From Opitutaceae bacterium (lineage in GTDB: Bacteria; Verrucomicrobiota; Verrucomicrobiia; Opitutales; Opitutaceae), in contig JAUSID010000177.1 of the NCBI GenBank assembly GCA_030648295.1, forward strand, positions 97,463 through 161,462: a stretch of DNA of 64,000 bases. Reading direction: 5' to 3'. The notes beneath the pieces are model-generated. The model made no database searches. It saw nothing but the letters and a program-made list of their open reading frames with translations, and was not told the origin of the DNA. Shown here piece by piece: positions 37,544 through 46,599 of this stretch. The position numbers and the translations under genes were made by a program. The first letter of the stretch is position 1. Every line of letters begins with the position of its first letter.

Positions 37544-37564
37544 GTTTTCGCGGCGCGAAAACTT
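37542..37564. terminator. Bidirectional hairpin terminator
   Basis: AAGTTTTCGC-GGC-GCGAAAACTT: perfect 10-bp stem, 3-nt loop, with T/A runs built into both arms, placed exactly between the stops of two convergent genes (37543 forward, moaA reverse). It has the same architecture as the hairpin at 39868. Confidence 0.75.
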
Positions 37565-38577
37565 CAGCCCCCGATGTAGCTCATTTCGATTTTCGTCCGC
37601 GCTTCGCCAGCGGCGAGGACCTCCGCGCGTTCATCGCTGTAACGATCCATCCGGCCGCGCCAGATTCGCGCCAGGAACCGGGCGAGTTCGGCGTCGTCGG
37701 CGCCGGCCCGCAGCGCGCTCAGCACATCCCAGCCAAGGGAGGCAAAAAGACAGGTGTAGAGTTTGCCATCGGCGGATAGCCGCGCGCGGTGGCAATCGCG
37801 GCAAAACGGTTCCGTCACCGAGCTGATCAGCCCGATTTCGCCGCGGCCATCGCAATATCGGTAGCGCGAGGCGACTTCGCCACGATAAGCCGGCCCGATC
37901 GGTTCGAGCGGCCAGAGCGCGTTGATTCGCCCGACGATTTCCTTCGCCGGCACGACCCGATCCGCCGACCAGTGGTTCGTGTTGCCGACATCCATGAACT
38001 CGATGAAACGCAGTGCGTGCCCGCGCTCCCGGAAATAGCTGCACAGCGCCGGCAGCTCGTGGTCATTCATGCCGCGCTGGACGACGCAATTGATTTTGAT
38101 CGGCACGCCGAACGCCGCGGCCGCGTCGATTCCGCGCAGCACCCGGCTCACCTTGAATCCGAGCCCGTTCAGCTTTCCGGCCGTCACGTCGTCCAGCGAG
38201 TCGACTGAAACATTGAGCCGGGTGACGCCGGCGGCGCGAAGCGCGGGCGCGAGTTTTTCCAGCAGCCAGCCATTGGTCGTCAGTGCGACATCGGCGATGC
38301 CCAATTGTTTTATTCCGCGAATCAGCTCCGGCACATCGCCGCGCAGCAGCGGTTCGCCGCCCGTAAGACGCACCTTCTCGACGCCAAGCGTACGAAACGC
38401 GGCGACGATGCGAAGGATTTCCTCGCGTTTCATCAGCTGCGGATCGCGCAGAAACGCGTGACCGGGCCCAAACACTTCCGCCGGCATGCAATAGGGGCAT
38501 CGGAAATTGCAGCGATCGGTCACGGAAATCCGCAGATCGCGCAACGGACGATTGAATTGGTCGGTGGGAGTGCCCAT
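37564..38577 (-). CDS. moaA: GTP 3',8-cyclase MoaA
   Basis: A 337-residue radical-SAM enzyme, first step of molybdenum-cofactor synthesis (GTP to 3',8-cyclo-7,8-dihydro-GTP). The SAM cluster is Cys23-x3-Cys27-x2-Cys30 (CNFRCPYC); RLTGGEPLLR is the GGE SAM-binding motif. The C-terminal cluster cysteines are in CRDCHRARLSADGKLYTC, and the protein ends with the required GG (SYIGG). Divergent from moeA with 83 bp between, so a shared promoter region is likely. Confidence 0.96.
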   Translation of the reverse strand: MGTPTDQFNRPLRDLRISVTDRCNFRCPYCMPAEVFGPGHAFLRDPQLMKREEILRIVAAFRTLGVEKVRLTGGEPLLRGDVPELIRGIKQLGIADVALTTNGWLLEKLAPALRAAGVTRLNVSVDSLDDVTAGKLNGLGFKVSRVLRGIDAAAAFGVPIKINCVVQRGMNDHELPALCSYFRERGHALRFIEFMDVGNTNHWSADRVVPAKEIVGRINALWPLEPIGPAYRGEVASRYRYCDGRGEIGLISSVTEPFCRDCHRARLSADGKLYTCLFASLGWDVLSALRAGADDAELARFLARIWRGRMDRYSDERAEVLAAGEARTKIEMSYIGG

Positions 38578-38660
38578 TGATGGAGCTGGCTTGCAGGCCG
38601 AGTGGGACCGCCCAGTAAGTGAGGTCTGGATTCACGTGCAAGCCACGTCCAACATTCGCG

Positions 38661-39869
38661 ATGCTCACCCCCGCCGAAGCTGAAAGGCTGATTTTCGAAA
38701 ACATCGGATCCTTTCACCGCGAGGATTGCCCGCTGATCAGCGCGCACGGGCGCGTGCTCCGCAACGACTTGCAGGCCGATCGCGACCTGCCGCCCTTCGA
38801 CCGGGTGACGATGGATGGATTCGCGTTGCGTGCCGCGGCCGTCGCGGCCGGCACCCGCGCTTTTCTCGTCGAAGCCGTGCAGGCGGCGGGCATGCGGGCG
38901 TTCAAGCTGGGGCCGGAGCCCGACGCTTGCATCGAGGTGATGACCGGCGCGGTCGTTCCCGATGGCGCCGACTGCGTCGTCCCGTACGAGGAAACCCGGC
39001 GCGATGGCGGTACCGTCGTGCTGGTCGGCGACGTTGAAGCCTGCCGCGCTGGCGCCGCCATTCACCGGCGGGGCAGCGATCACCGGCTGGGCGCGCCCAT
39101 CGTGCGCGCCGGCACTTTTCTCACCGGCCGCGAAATCGCCGTGGCGGCCGCCTGTGGTTACCATGTGCTCACGGTTACCCAGATCCCGCATATTGCGGTT
39201 GTGGCTACAGGGGACGAGCTGGTCGAGGTCGACGTGCGGGCCGCGCCGCACCAGGTCCGGCGGAGCAACGACCACGCGCTGCGCGCGGCGTTGATCGCGG
39301 CGGGCTACTCCCATGTCACGCGCTTTCACCTGCGCGACGTGCAGCATGAGATCGAGCACCTGCTCTGGCACATCATCGCCGAGGTCGACGTCGTGGTGAT
39401 TACCGGCGGCGTGTCGAAGGGAAAGTTCGATTACCTGCCCGCCGAGCTTGACCGGCAGGGCGTGAAAAAGATTTTCCAGGGCGTGGCGCAGCGGCCGGGC
39501 AAGCCGCTCTGGTTTGGCGTGAGCGCGCGTTCAACGCCGGTGTTCGCGCTGCCCGGCAACCCCGTCTCGTCGTACACGTGCCTGCATCGCTACGTTCTTC
39601 CGGCGCTGGCGCACGCCAGCGGCCGGACGATGCGGCCGCCGCCGATGGCCGCACTCGCGAGGCCGGTCGAGTTCAAGCCAAAGGTGACTTACTTTCTGCC
39701 CGTGAAACTCGGCCATGGCCCGAGGGCGGAGATCACGGCGACGCCGGATCCGAGCAACACATCCGGAGACTTCGCCGGGCTGGTCGATACCGACGGGTTC
39801 GTGGAACTACCGGCCGATCCATCGGAATTTGCCGCCGGCACAATGGCTCCGTTCTGGAGGTGGTTTTAG
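38661..39869 (+). CDS. moeA: Molybdopterin molybdenumtransferase MoeA
   Basis: A 402-residue MoeA that inserts molybdate into adenylated molybdopterin. LPPFDRVTMDGFAL is the substrate loop; TGAVVPDGADCVVPYE, the MoCF-biosynthesis domain with VVATGDELVE, RRSNDHALRAAL, VVVITGGVSKGKFDYL and ALPGNPVSSY (PGNP) are all present, with the C-terminal beta domain after 325. The start at 38661 removes a 14-residue unconserved extension. A hairpin overlaps the end of the gene. Confidence 0.95.
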   Translation: MLTPAEAERLIFENIGSFHREDCPLISAHGRVLRNDLQADRDLPPFDRVTMDGFALRAAAVAAGTRAFLVEAVQAAGMRAFKLGPEPDACIEVMTGAVVPDGADCVVPYEETRRDGGTVVLVGDVEACRAGAAIHRRGSDHRLGAPIVRAGTFLTGREIAVAAACGYHVLTVTQIPHIAVVATGDELVEVDVRAAPHQVRRSNDHALRAALIAAGYSHVTRFHLRDVQHEIEHLLWHIIAEVDVVVITGGVSKGKFDYLPAELDRQGVKKIFQGVAQRPGKPLWFGVSARSTPVFALPGNPVSSYTCLHRYVLPALAHASGRTMRPPPMAALARPVEFKPKVTYFLPVKLGHGPRAEITATPDPSNTSGDFAGLVDTDGFVELPADPSEFAAGTMAPFWRWF

Positions 39870-39890
39870 GTTTTTGCGGCGCAAAAACCT
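39868..39890 (+). terminator. Hairpin at the end of moeA
   Basis: AGGTTTTTGC-GGC-GCAAAAACCT: perfect 10-bp stem, 3-nt loop, beginning inside the moeA stop codon. It may terminate or attenuate transcription before moaC, 96 bp downstream. Confidence 0.6.
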
Positions 39891-39985
39891 TGGCATCTCC
39901 CGCTGCCGTTTGATTCTAGCCCAGGAGTTTGTCGGGGAGTGCCCGGTCGCTACGCGTTTATTTTCACCTATTTCGCTGATTTTCC

Positions 39986-40483
39986 ATGCCACGCCGGACA
40001 AAGTCCTCGTTTTCGCACCTCGACGCGCAGAACCGGCCGGCGATGGTCGATGTCGGCGACAAGCTGGTGACCAAACGCACGGCCCACGCGGTCGCGATCG
40101 TGTCGTTGCCGGCCGAATTGGTGGCGTTGATTCGCGATGGCGAGATCGCGACGAAGAAGGGACCGATTTTCCACACCGCCATCATTGCCGGCGTGATGGG
40201 GGCAAAGAAAACGAGCGAATTGATTCCGTTGTGCCACCCGTTGCCCCTCGATGACTGCCAGATCCAAATCGTGCCCGACGTCGCCCGCGGCGAAATTGCG
40301 GTTCATTGCCACGCACGGACGCAGGCACGCACCGGAGTCGAAATGGAGGCGCTGACCGGCGCGACGGTGGCCGCCCTCACAATCTACGACATGGCGAAAG
40401 CCGTTTCCCATGGCATCGTCATCAAGGAAGTGCGGCTGCTGGAAAAAACCGGCGGCAAGAGCGATTATCGAGCGCCGTCATGA
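39986..40483 (+). CDS. moaC: Cyclic pyranopterin monophosphate synthase MoaC
   Basis: A 165-residue MoaC converting cyclo-dihydro-GTP to cPMP. FSHLDAQNRPAMVDVGDK opens the fold; IIAGVMGAKKTSELIPLCHP, then LDDC, and GVEMEALTGATVAALTIYDMAKAV carry the conserved active-site Lys, His and Asp residues. The tail GGKSDYRAP is typical. Stop overlaps the moaD start. Confidence 0.96.
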   Translation: MPRRTKSSFSHLDAQNRPAMVDVGDKLVTKRTAHAVAIVSLPAELVALIRDGEIATKKGPIFHTAIIAGVMGAKKTSELIPLCHPLPLDDCQIQIVPDVARGEIAVHCHARTQARTGVEMEALTGATVAALTIYDMAKAVSHGIVIKEVRLLEKTGGKSDYRAPS

Positions 40484-40722
40484 TTACCTTGTACGTGCAA
40501 TATTTCGCCATCCTGCGGGAGCAGCGCGGACTCGACGCGGAGAAGCTCACGACCGCGGCGGATTCACCGACGGCGCTCTATGAAGAATTGCGCGCGCGTC
40601 ATGGCTTCACCTTGCCCGCGGATCGGGTCCGGGCGGCCGTAAACGAGGAGTTTGTCCCGGCCAATGCTACGCTGCACGATGGCGACCGCATCGTGTTTAT
40701 CCCGCCCGTTGCGGGGGGCTAG
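40480..40722 (+). CDS. moaD: Molybdopterin synthase sulfur carrier MoaD
   Basis: An 80-residue ubiquitin-fold protein ending in VAGG, the C-terminal Gly-Gly that is thiocarboxylated. VQYFAILREQRGLD at the start, AVNEEFV and LHDGDRIVFIPPVAGG are standard MoaD. It delivers sulfur to cPMP together with MoaE, whose gene is not in the window, nor is moaB/mogA. ATGA overlap with moaC. Confidence 0.93.
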   Translation: MITLYVQYFAILREQRGLDAEKLTTAADSPTALYEELRARHGFTLPADRVRAAVNEEFVPANATLHDGDRIVFIPPVAGG

Positions 40723-40734
40723 CGTCCCAGCGAG

Positions 40735-40962
40735 GCTCCGCCTCAGACCAAGGACCAAGGACCAGAGACCAGAGACCCCAAACCACGAAACACGCGTTTG
40801 GAAATCGTGACCTGTTCACAATAACTTCGCCTTTCAAGTATTCCAGCGAGGCGCAGCGTCAGACCCGACACAATCCTTGGATCGTCATTCTGAGGCTTGG
40901 CGAAGAATCCAGCACGATGCTCGTAGCCGGACGCGCCATTGGATTCTTCGGCGGCCCTCAGT
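40735..40962. repeat. Repeat-filled gap before the sulfatase locus
   Basis: CCAGCGAGGC-GC.TCAGACC-type units occur twice (about 40728-40747 and 40842-40865), with a small tandem tract of ACCAAGG/ACCAGAG units (40746-40778) beside the first. At 40864-40962 lies the second copy of the GTCATTCTGAGG / GGCGAAGAATCCA / TGGATTCTTC element seen at 32136. No gene is supported in 40723-40986. Confidence 0.7.
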
Positions 40963-40986
40963 AATCTTTCTCGTCGAAAAAAATTC

Positions 40987-42426
40987 ATGAACCCGCATCC
41001 GCAAGAGACTTTCGGCTCCCGGCTTACTTTCCGCCGCAACACCCGCTCCTGGCTCGGTCTCGCCGGGTCCCTGCTGGCGGTGGCCGCCGCCACCAGCGCC
41101 ATGGCCGCCTCCGCGCGGCCGCCCAACATTGTCTACATCATGGCGGACGATTTGGGATACGGCGACATCGGGCCGTTCGGGCAGAAAAAAATCCGCACCC
41201 CCAGCCTCGACCGCCTCGCCGCGGAGGGCACCTGCTTCGATCAATTCTATCCCGGTGCCGCCGTCTGCTCGCCGTCGCGATGTGTCCTCATGACCGGCCT
41301 CCATACCGGACATGCCCGTATCCGCGGCAACCATGGGACGGCGGGGCTCCAGCGCGTGCCCCTTCGCGCCGAGGACGTCACCGTCGCCGAAGTGTTGAAG
41401 TCCGCCGGCTACGCCACCGCCATCGCCGGCAAGTGGGGACTCGGCGAGCCCGGGAACGAGGGCATCCCCAACCGCCAGGGATTCGATCACTGGTTCGGCT
41501 ACCTCAACAACGACCTCGCGGAATTCTACTTCCCGGAAAAGATCTGGAAGAACGAGCAGGAGATCACGCTGCCCGGCAATGTCGGCGGAAAACGCGGACA
41601 GTACTCGAATGACCTGATGACCGAGGAGGCACTTGGCTTCATCGAGGCGAACCGCGCCCGGCCGTTCTTTGTGTATCTTGCCTACACCATTCCGCACTCC
41701 CGGCTGGAGGTCCCCGCTGACTCCCTGGCTGAATATGCCGGAAAGTTTCCCGAGGTGGCGCGCGATGGGGCGAAGCGCAAGCCCGACACCGCGATGCCAC
41801 GCGCGACCTTTGCCGCCATGGTGACGCGGCTCGATCGCGAGGTGGGTCGCGTCATGGGGAAGCTCCGTGCGCTTGGTCTCGACGAACAGACAATCGTCTT
41901 CTTTTGCTCCGACAATGGCGCTCCCGAGCGCGGCGGCGACGCGCTGTATTTTGGCAGCACCGGCCCGTCCCGCGGTTTCAAGGGCTCGCTGTGGGAAGGC
42001 GGCATCCGCGGGCCGATGATCGTCCGCTGGCCGGGCCGGGTGCGTGCTGGCGCCCGCAGCACCTTTCCCTGGGCGGGCTGGGATTTTCTGCCCACGGCGG
42101 CCGCGCTCGCCGGTGTCGCGCCGCCGGCCAACGTCGACGGCATCAGCGTGCTGCCAGCGCTCCTCGGCGGGAACCAGGCGCGCGAAGGACACCTTTATTG
42201 GGAAATCGTCCAGAACAAGTTCAGCCAGGCCCTGCGCCTTGGCGACCTGAAGGCTGTTCGCCTCGATCCCGCCTCGCCGATCGAAGTCTACGATCTCCGC
42301 GTCGATCCGGGCGAGAAGCGCAACGTCGCCGCCAGCCACGCGGAATTCGTGACGCGGGCCGAAGCCCTGTTTCGCACCTCGCGGACCGACAGCGAGCACT
42401 GGCCGCTGAAGCGCGCGAAGAAGTGA
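40987..42426 (+). CDS. Secreted arylsulfatase-type sulfatase 1
   Basis: A 479-residue S1 sulfatase. The signal region is WLGLAGSLLAVAAATSAMA; the start ATG at 40987 follows a poorly conserved upstream frame. The formylglycine site is Cys94 in VCSPSRCVLMTG (C-x-P-x-R). Metal ligands DD are in IMADDLGYGD and the second Asp-Asn in FFCSDNGAPE. Needs the FGE maturase, not encoded here. It hydrolyses sulfate esters of a glycan or aryl substrate; the exact specificity is not visible. A Gfo/Idh gene follows 65 bp on. Confidence 0.93.
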   Translation: MNPHPQETFGSRLTFRRNTRSWLGLAGSLLAVAAATSAMAASARPPNIVYIMADDLGYGDIGPFGQKKIRTPSLDRLAAEGTCFDQFYPGAAVCSPSRCVLMTGLHTGHARIRGNHGTAGLQRVPLRAEDVTVAEVLKSAGYATAIAGKWGLGEPGNEGIPNRQGFDHWFGYLNNDLAEFYFPEKIWKNEQEITLPGNVGGKRGQYSNDLMTEEALGFIEANRARPFFVYLAYTIPHSRLEVPADSLAEYAGKFPEVARDGAKRKPDTAMPRATFAAMVTRLDREVGRVMGKLRALGLDEQTIVFFCSDNGAPERGGDALYFGSTGPSRGFKGSLWEGGIRGPMIVRWPGRVRAGARSTFPWAGWDFLPTAAALAGVAPPANVDGISVLPALLGGNQAREGHLYWEIVQNKFSQALRLGDLKAVRLDPASPIEVYDLRVDPGEKRNVAASHAEFVTRAEALFRTSRTDSEHWPLKRAKK

Positions 42427-42491
42427 GCCGGAGCAAGGCGGGCCGCAGGCAGGTGAACCCGTGAATCCGCCGTGAAACGCCGTAAATTCCC

Positions 42492-43994
42492 ATGTCGCGC
42501 CGCCACCCATTGCCGGATTTTTTCCCCGCCATGAACACCCCGCCGCTTTCGCTCTCCCGCCGCCAGTTTCTCCGTCACTCCGCCGCCGCCGCTGCGCTCG
42601 CCGTCCCGACGATCCACCGCGCCGCGGCTGCCGGCAGCGCGAACGAGGACGTCCGGGTTGCGATCATCGGGCTGGGCAACAAGGGAAACAATCATCTGAA
42701 GGTGTTCCGAACGGTTGCCGGTGCGCGGCTCGTGGCGCTGTGCGATGTCGATCCGCAGCGGCTCGCGGCGGCGGCGGTCAAGCTCAAGGAGGGAGGAGCG
42801 GCGCCGTTCACCGCGACCGATCCGCGGAAGATTCTCGAACGCCCGGATGTCGACGCGGTGGTGATTGCCACGCCGAACCACTGGCACGCGCTGCTCGGCG
42901 TCTGGGCCTGCCGCGCCGGCAAGGATGTCTACGTGGAGAAACCGGTGTCGCACAGCATCTGGGAGGGGGCGCAACTCGTCGCGGCGGGGCGGAAACACGG
43001 GCGCGTCGTCCAGGCCGGCACGCAATACCGGTCCGATGAGGGCCTCCAGGCGGCGGCGGCGTGGCTGCGGGAGGGACACCTCGGTGCGCTGCAATGGGCG
43101 CACGTCCTCTGGTACGAGTTGCGCGAGGGTATCGGCCGGACCGCGCCGCACGTGCCGGACGGGCTGGATTACGATTTGTACTGCGGACCGGCGCCGTTCG
43201 AACCGCTGACCCGGCCGAAGCTGCACTATGACTGGCACTGGTTCTGGTCGACCGGTGACGGCGATCTCGGAAACAGCGGTATCCACGCATTTGATGCGTG
43301 CCGCTGGCTGGCCGGTGCCACCGGGATGCCGCGCCGGGCCCGCTGCCTGGGCGGGCGATTCGGCGTAGACGATGCCGCGCAGACGCCCAACACGCAGCTC
43401 ACGCTGATCGATTATCCCGGGGTTCCGATCCTGATCGAGAACCGCAATCTGCCGTCCCGAAAGGGCATGAAGGCGATGGATACGTTCCGCGGACTCCGCG
43501 AGGGTTTTGTCGTGCAATACGAAGGCGGCTACTTCGCCGGTCTGCGCGGCGGCGGCAACGTGTACGACAACCAGGGCGCCAAGCTGCGCAGCTTTCCGGG
43601 CGACAGCGGCAGCCAGCACCAGGCCAACTTCATCCAGGCGGTGAAAAGCCGGCGGCCGGACCGTCTCCATGCGCCGATCGTGGAAGGCCATGTTTCGACC
43701 GCCGGCTGTCACCTCGGCAACATCTCGTGGCGGCTGGGCAAACCCGCCCCCGTGGCCGAATGTCTCGAGGCCATGAGCCTGCATCCGCGGGCCGCGGAGA
43801 CGGTGGCCCTGCTCGAACGGAACCTCGCCGCCAATGACGTCGACGTGAAGCAGCGGCCGTTTGTCCTCGGACCCTGGCTCGAGCTTGCGACCGGGGCCGA
43901 GGAAATTCGCGCCGTGACCGGGGCCGACCGCCCGGCGCTCGCCACGGCGCAACGGCTCGTCCGCGGATCGCACCGGGCGGGGTATGGCTTCTAG
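42492..43994 (+). CDS. Tat-exported Gfo/Idh/MocA oxidoreductase 2
   Basis: A 500-residue paralogue of the protein at 23294. Tat signal LSRRQFLRHSAAAAALAVP; Rossmann VAIIGLGNKGNNH; ATPNHWHALLGVWACRAGKD, YVEKPVSHSIWEG and YDWHWFWSTGDGDLGNSGIHAFD. The first ATG (42492) is used; one at 42531 would shorten the pre-Tat tail by 13 residues. It is in line with the sulfatase upstream, so it may oxidise or epimerise the desulfated sugar in the periplasm. A repeat nest follows. Confidence 0.9.
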   Translation: MSRRHPLPDFFPAMNTPPLSLSRRQFLRHSAAAAALAVPTIHRAAAAGSANEDVRVAIIGLGNKGNNHLKVFRTVAGARLVALCDVDPQRLAAAAVKLKEGGAAPFTATDPRKILERPDVDAVVIATPNHWHALLGVWACRAGKDVYVEKPVSHSIWEGAQLVAAGRKHGRVVQAGTQYRSDEGLQAAAAWLREGHLGALQWAHVLWYELREGIGRTAPHVPDGLDYDLYCGPAPFEPLTRPKLHYDWHWFWSTGDGDLGNSGIHAFDACRWLAGATGMPRRARCLGGRFGVDDAAQTPNTQLTLIDYPGVPILIENRNLPSRKGMKAMDTFRGLREGFVVQYEGGYFAGLRGGGNVYDNQGAKLRSFPGDSGSQHQANFIQAVKSRRPDRLHAPIVEGHVSTAGCHLGNISWRLGKPAPVAECLEAMSLHPRAAETVALLERNLAANDVDVKQRPFVLGPWLELATGAEEIRAVTGADRPALATAQRLVRGSHRAGYGF

Positions 43995-44435
43995 CCCGGG
44001 TATTTCGCACCGTGGCTTGAGGCCGCAACCAAAGGGCATCCAACTCGGAAATCTTGAAATCGGGCATCTGGCATCGGGCATCTGGCAATTTCCAATCCGT
44101 CGGTTTTCCCCAATGACAGATTCTAGATGCCCGATGACCGATTGGCTGATGTCGCTTCGCTCGGAACACGATTCCCCAAAATCGTCGCGAAAGTGCGAGA
44201 TCCGGATCAATATCAGCACAACGCGGCACAGCGGCCGCAACCCAAGGAGCGTCACCGGTTCTTTATCTTTCCTCTTTCTCTTTATCCCTGGTCGCCTACG
44301 GCGCCGCCAAAGACGGGTAAACTTTCTCGCCGATCGCGTTCCACCAACCGGGAGAAAGAGGAAGAGAACGATTAAGAGAAAGAGAACGATGAAATCGTCT
44401 CAGCCTGCACGAGCCGGATCAATATCAGCGCACCC
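43995..44435. repeat. 441-bp nest of interspersed repeats
   Basis: 43995-44156 is copy 2 of the element found after gltD. 44190-44220 carries CCGGATCAATATCAGC, repeated at 44413-44428. At 44226-44245 the GCCGCAACC.AAGG start of the first element appears a third time. 44263-44289 (CTTTATCTTTCCTCTTTCTC) and 44354-44392 (GAGAAAGAGGAAGAGAACG and a second partial copy) are inverted relative to each other and can form a long imperfect stem. No gene is supported. Confidence 0.7.
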
Positions 44436-45335
44436 ATGCCAAGTTCCCTCCCGGTTTTACCTCCGCTCGGCCTGATTGGCGTCGGGCTGCTGGGAAGCGT
44501 GCTGGCCGAGCGGCTCCTCGCCGGGGGCCTCACCGTGTTCGGATACGATGTGGATCCGGCGCGGCTGGCGGGGCTGCGAGGGAGCGGGGGCGAGCCCGCG
44601 CCTGATGCGGCCGCCGTCTTCCGACGCTGCCAGCGCGTGATTTTCAGCCTGCCAACCCATCAGGAGGTGAGCTCGCTGCTGCACGCCTGCGCGTCCGAAC
44701 TGCGGCCGGGGCTGATTATCATCGATACGACGACGGGCGATCCGGCGGCCGCCGAAGCGCTCGCGCCCGCGCTCGCCCTTCAGGGCGTGGTGTACCTCGA
44801 TGCCACCGTTTCCGGCAGCAGCGCGCAGGTGCGCGACGGCGCCGCCATCTTGATGGTGGGTGGGGATGCCCCCGCGTTTGCCCGGTGCGCCGATATCTTT
44901 TCGCTGGTCGCCGCCCGGTGTTTCCACACCGGCGGGCCGGGCAGCGGGGCCAGGATGAAGCTGGTCACCAACCTCGTCCTCGGCCTGAACCGGGCCGCGC
45001 TGGCCGAGGGACTCGCGCTCGCCCGGGGCCTCGGCGTCGACGCGGCGCAGGCCCTCGCCCTCATGCGCGCCGGGCCCGCGTATTCGCGGATCATGGACGC
45101 AAAGGGCGGGAAGATGCTCACGGGGAATTTCGCCCCCGAGGCGCGGCTCTCCCAGCATCTCAAGGACGTGCGGCTGATCCTCCAGCACGGGCTCGAGGCC
45201 GGGCTGCCCATGCCGCTGAGCATCGCCCACCGCGCGGTGCTCGAGGCGGCGGAGGCGGCTGGTCTCGGCGCGCTCGACAACAGTGCGATCATCCAGGTGC
45301 TTCAAGCCGCGCCCCCGGGCGCGAAGGAGGCATGA
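44436..45335 (+). CDS. NAD(P)-dependent beta-hydroxyacid dehydrogenase
   Basis: A 299-residue member of the 3-hydroxyisobutyrate/tartronate-semialdehyde reductase family. GLIGVGLLGSVLAERL is the Rossmann GxGxxG, VSGSSAQVRDGAAILMVGGD the substrate-binding motif, and the catalytic Lys lies in ARMKLVTNL. It is cytosolic (no signal peptide) and the first gene of a tightly packed set, its stop overlapping the MFS start by ATGA. It likely reduces or oxidises a hydroxyacid or semialdehyde from the imported substrate. Confidence 0.9.
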   Translation: MPSSLPVLPPLGLIGVGLLGSVLAERLLAGGLTVFGYDVDPARLAGLRGSGGEPAPDAAAVFRRCQRVIFSLPTHQEVSSLLHACASELRPGLIIIDTTTGDPAAAEALAPALALQGVVYLDATVSGSSAQVRDGAAILMVGGDAPAFARCADIFSLVAARCFHTGGPGSGARMKLVTNLVLGLNRAALAEGLALARGLGVDAAQALALMRAGPAYSRIMDAKGGKMLTGNFAPEARLSQHLKDVRLILQHGLEAGLPMPLSIAHRAVLEAAEAAGLGALDNSAIIQVLQAAPPGAKEA

Positions 45336-46582
45336 GCAAGGCGCTTTCCCGCGGAGCCCGATTCGCCGTTCTGGCCGCGGCATTTGGCGGACTGCTTTTC
45401 GACGGCTTCGAACTGGGCCTGATGCCGCTGGCCTCGCTGTCGGTTTCCAAGGCTCTCCTGGGGACGGGCTACACCTCGACGCTGGGCGGGGATTGGTTCG
45501 CCCGGTTCACCGCCGCGCTGATGCTGGGGGCCGCGATCGGCGGGATTGCGCTGGGCAGCCTGGGCGATCGGATTGGGCGCGCCCGCGCGATGGGTGTGAG
45601 CATCCTGTTCTACTCGGTGTTCGCCGGATTGGGCGCCTGGGTCCGGACGCAGGAGCAGATGCTGGCTCTGCGGTTTCTCGTTGGGCTCGGCGTCGGTGGC
45701 GTCTGGCCGAACGCGGTCGCCCTCGTCGCCGAGTCGTGGCCGGACAAGTCCCGGCCGGCGGTGGCCGGAATGATGGGCGCCGCCATCAACGCCGGCATCT
45801 TGTTGCTCTCGCAAATTGCCCAGGTTTGGTCCGTCACGGCGGTTTCGTGGCGGTGGCTCTTTCAACTGGCAGCCGCACCCGCGATTCTCGCGCTGGTCGT
45901 GCTCGTCTTCCTGCCCGAGTCGCCGACGTGGCTCGCTTCCCGCATTCAGCCGGCCGGGAAAAAACGGGCCGCTCCGCTCCGCGAACTGTTCCGCCCCCCG
46001 CTTCTGCGGATCACTCTCGTCGGCATCCTACTCGGCTCCATTCCACTCGTGGGTGCATGGGCGGCCAGCAAGTGGATGATCCCGTGGGCCGACAAGATCG
46101 GCGGAGCGGTCCAGCCCGATTACAAGGCCATGACCCAGGGCTGGTGGGCCTTTGGTGCGATTCTGGGCAGCCTCGCCGGGGCGCAGGTCGCGAGCCTGGT
46201 CGGGCGGCGTCTGTCCTATTTCCTGATCAGTCTCGGCTCGCTGGCGCTCACCCTCACGATGTTCCAGCTCACCGCCCCGCTGCGGCCGTCGTTTCTTCCG
46301 ATCGTCTTCGCGCAGGGTTTCGTCGCCACGCTGTTCTTCGGCTGGTTGCCCCTCTATCTGCCCGAGCTCTTTCCCACCCACGTGCGCGCCACGGGCAGCG
46401 GGATTTCGTACAATGTCGGTCGCTTTGCCACGGCGGCCGGCGTGCTGGTCGCGGGCTTTTTCTTCACCTCGCTGGGGGGCAGTTATCCCGCGGTCGGCGC
46501 CGCCGCGGCATTGATTTACGGCCTGGGCATGGTTGCCATCTGGTTCGCGCCCGAGACCAGCAAACAGTCGCTCAACGCTTGA
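45332..46582 (+). CDS. MFS transporter (SP/AAHS-like)
   Basis: A 416-residue 12-TM carrier. The first loop motif is GSLGDRIGRARAMG, after DGFELGLM in TM1 (an acidic residue typical of the aromatic-acid:H+ symporter and sugar-porter groups). FLVGLGVGGVWPNAVALVAESWP in TM4-5 and ELFPTHVRATGSGISYNVGR after TM10 follow the AAHS/SP pattern. A PESPTWLA motif sits at the central loop. It would import a monomeric acid or sugar. Coupled to the dehydrogenase upstream. Confidence 0.9.
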   Translation: MSKALSRGARFAVLAAAFGGLLFDGFELGLMPLASLSVSKALLGTGYTSTLGGDWFARFTAALMLGAAIGGIALGSLGDRIGRARAMGVSILFYSVFAGLGAWVRTQEQMLALRFLVGLGVGGVWPNAVALVAESWPDKSRPAVAGMMGAAINAGILLLSQIAQVWSVTAVSWRWLFQLAAAPAILALVVLVFLPESPTWLASRIQPAGKKRAAPLRELFRPPLLRITLVGILLGSIPLVGAWAASKWMIPWADKIGGAVQPDYKAMTQGWWAFGAILGSLAGAQVASLVGRRLSYFLISLGSLALTLTMFQLTAPLRPSFLPIVFAQGFVATLFFGWLPLYLPELFPTHVRATGSGISYNVGRFATAAGVLVAGFFFTSLGGSYPAVGAAAALIYGLGMVAIWFAPETSKQSLNA

Positions 46583-46599
46583 GGATTTCCACCGCCACC

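Noticed and set aside
40746..40778. CRISPR-like tandem repeat
   Set aside because: The units (ACCAAGG/ACCAGAG) are 7 bp with no spacers.
42288..44255. A 655-codon minus-strand frame
   Set aside because: Runs opposite the Tat Gfo/Idh gene and through the repeat nest; no motif.
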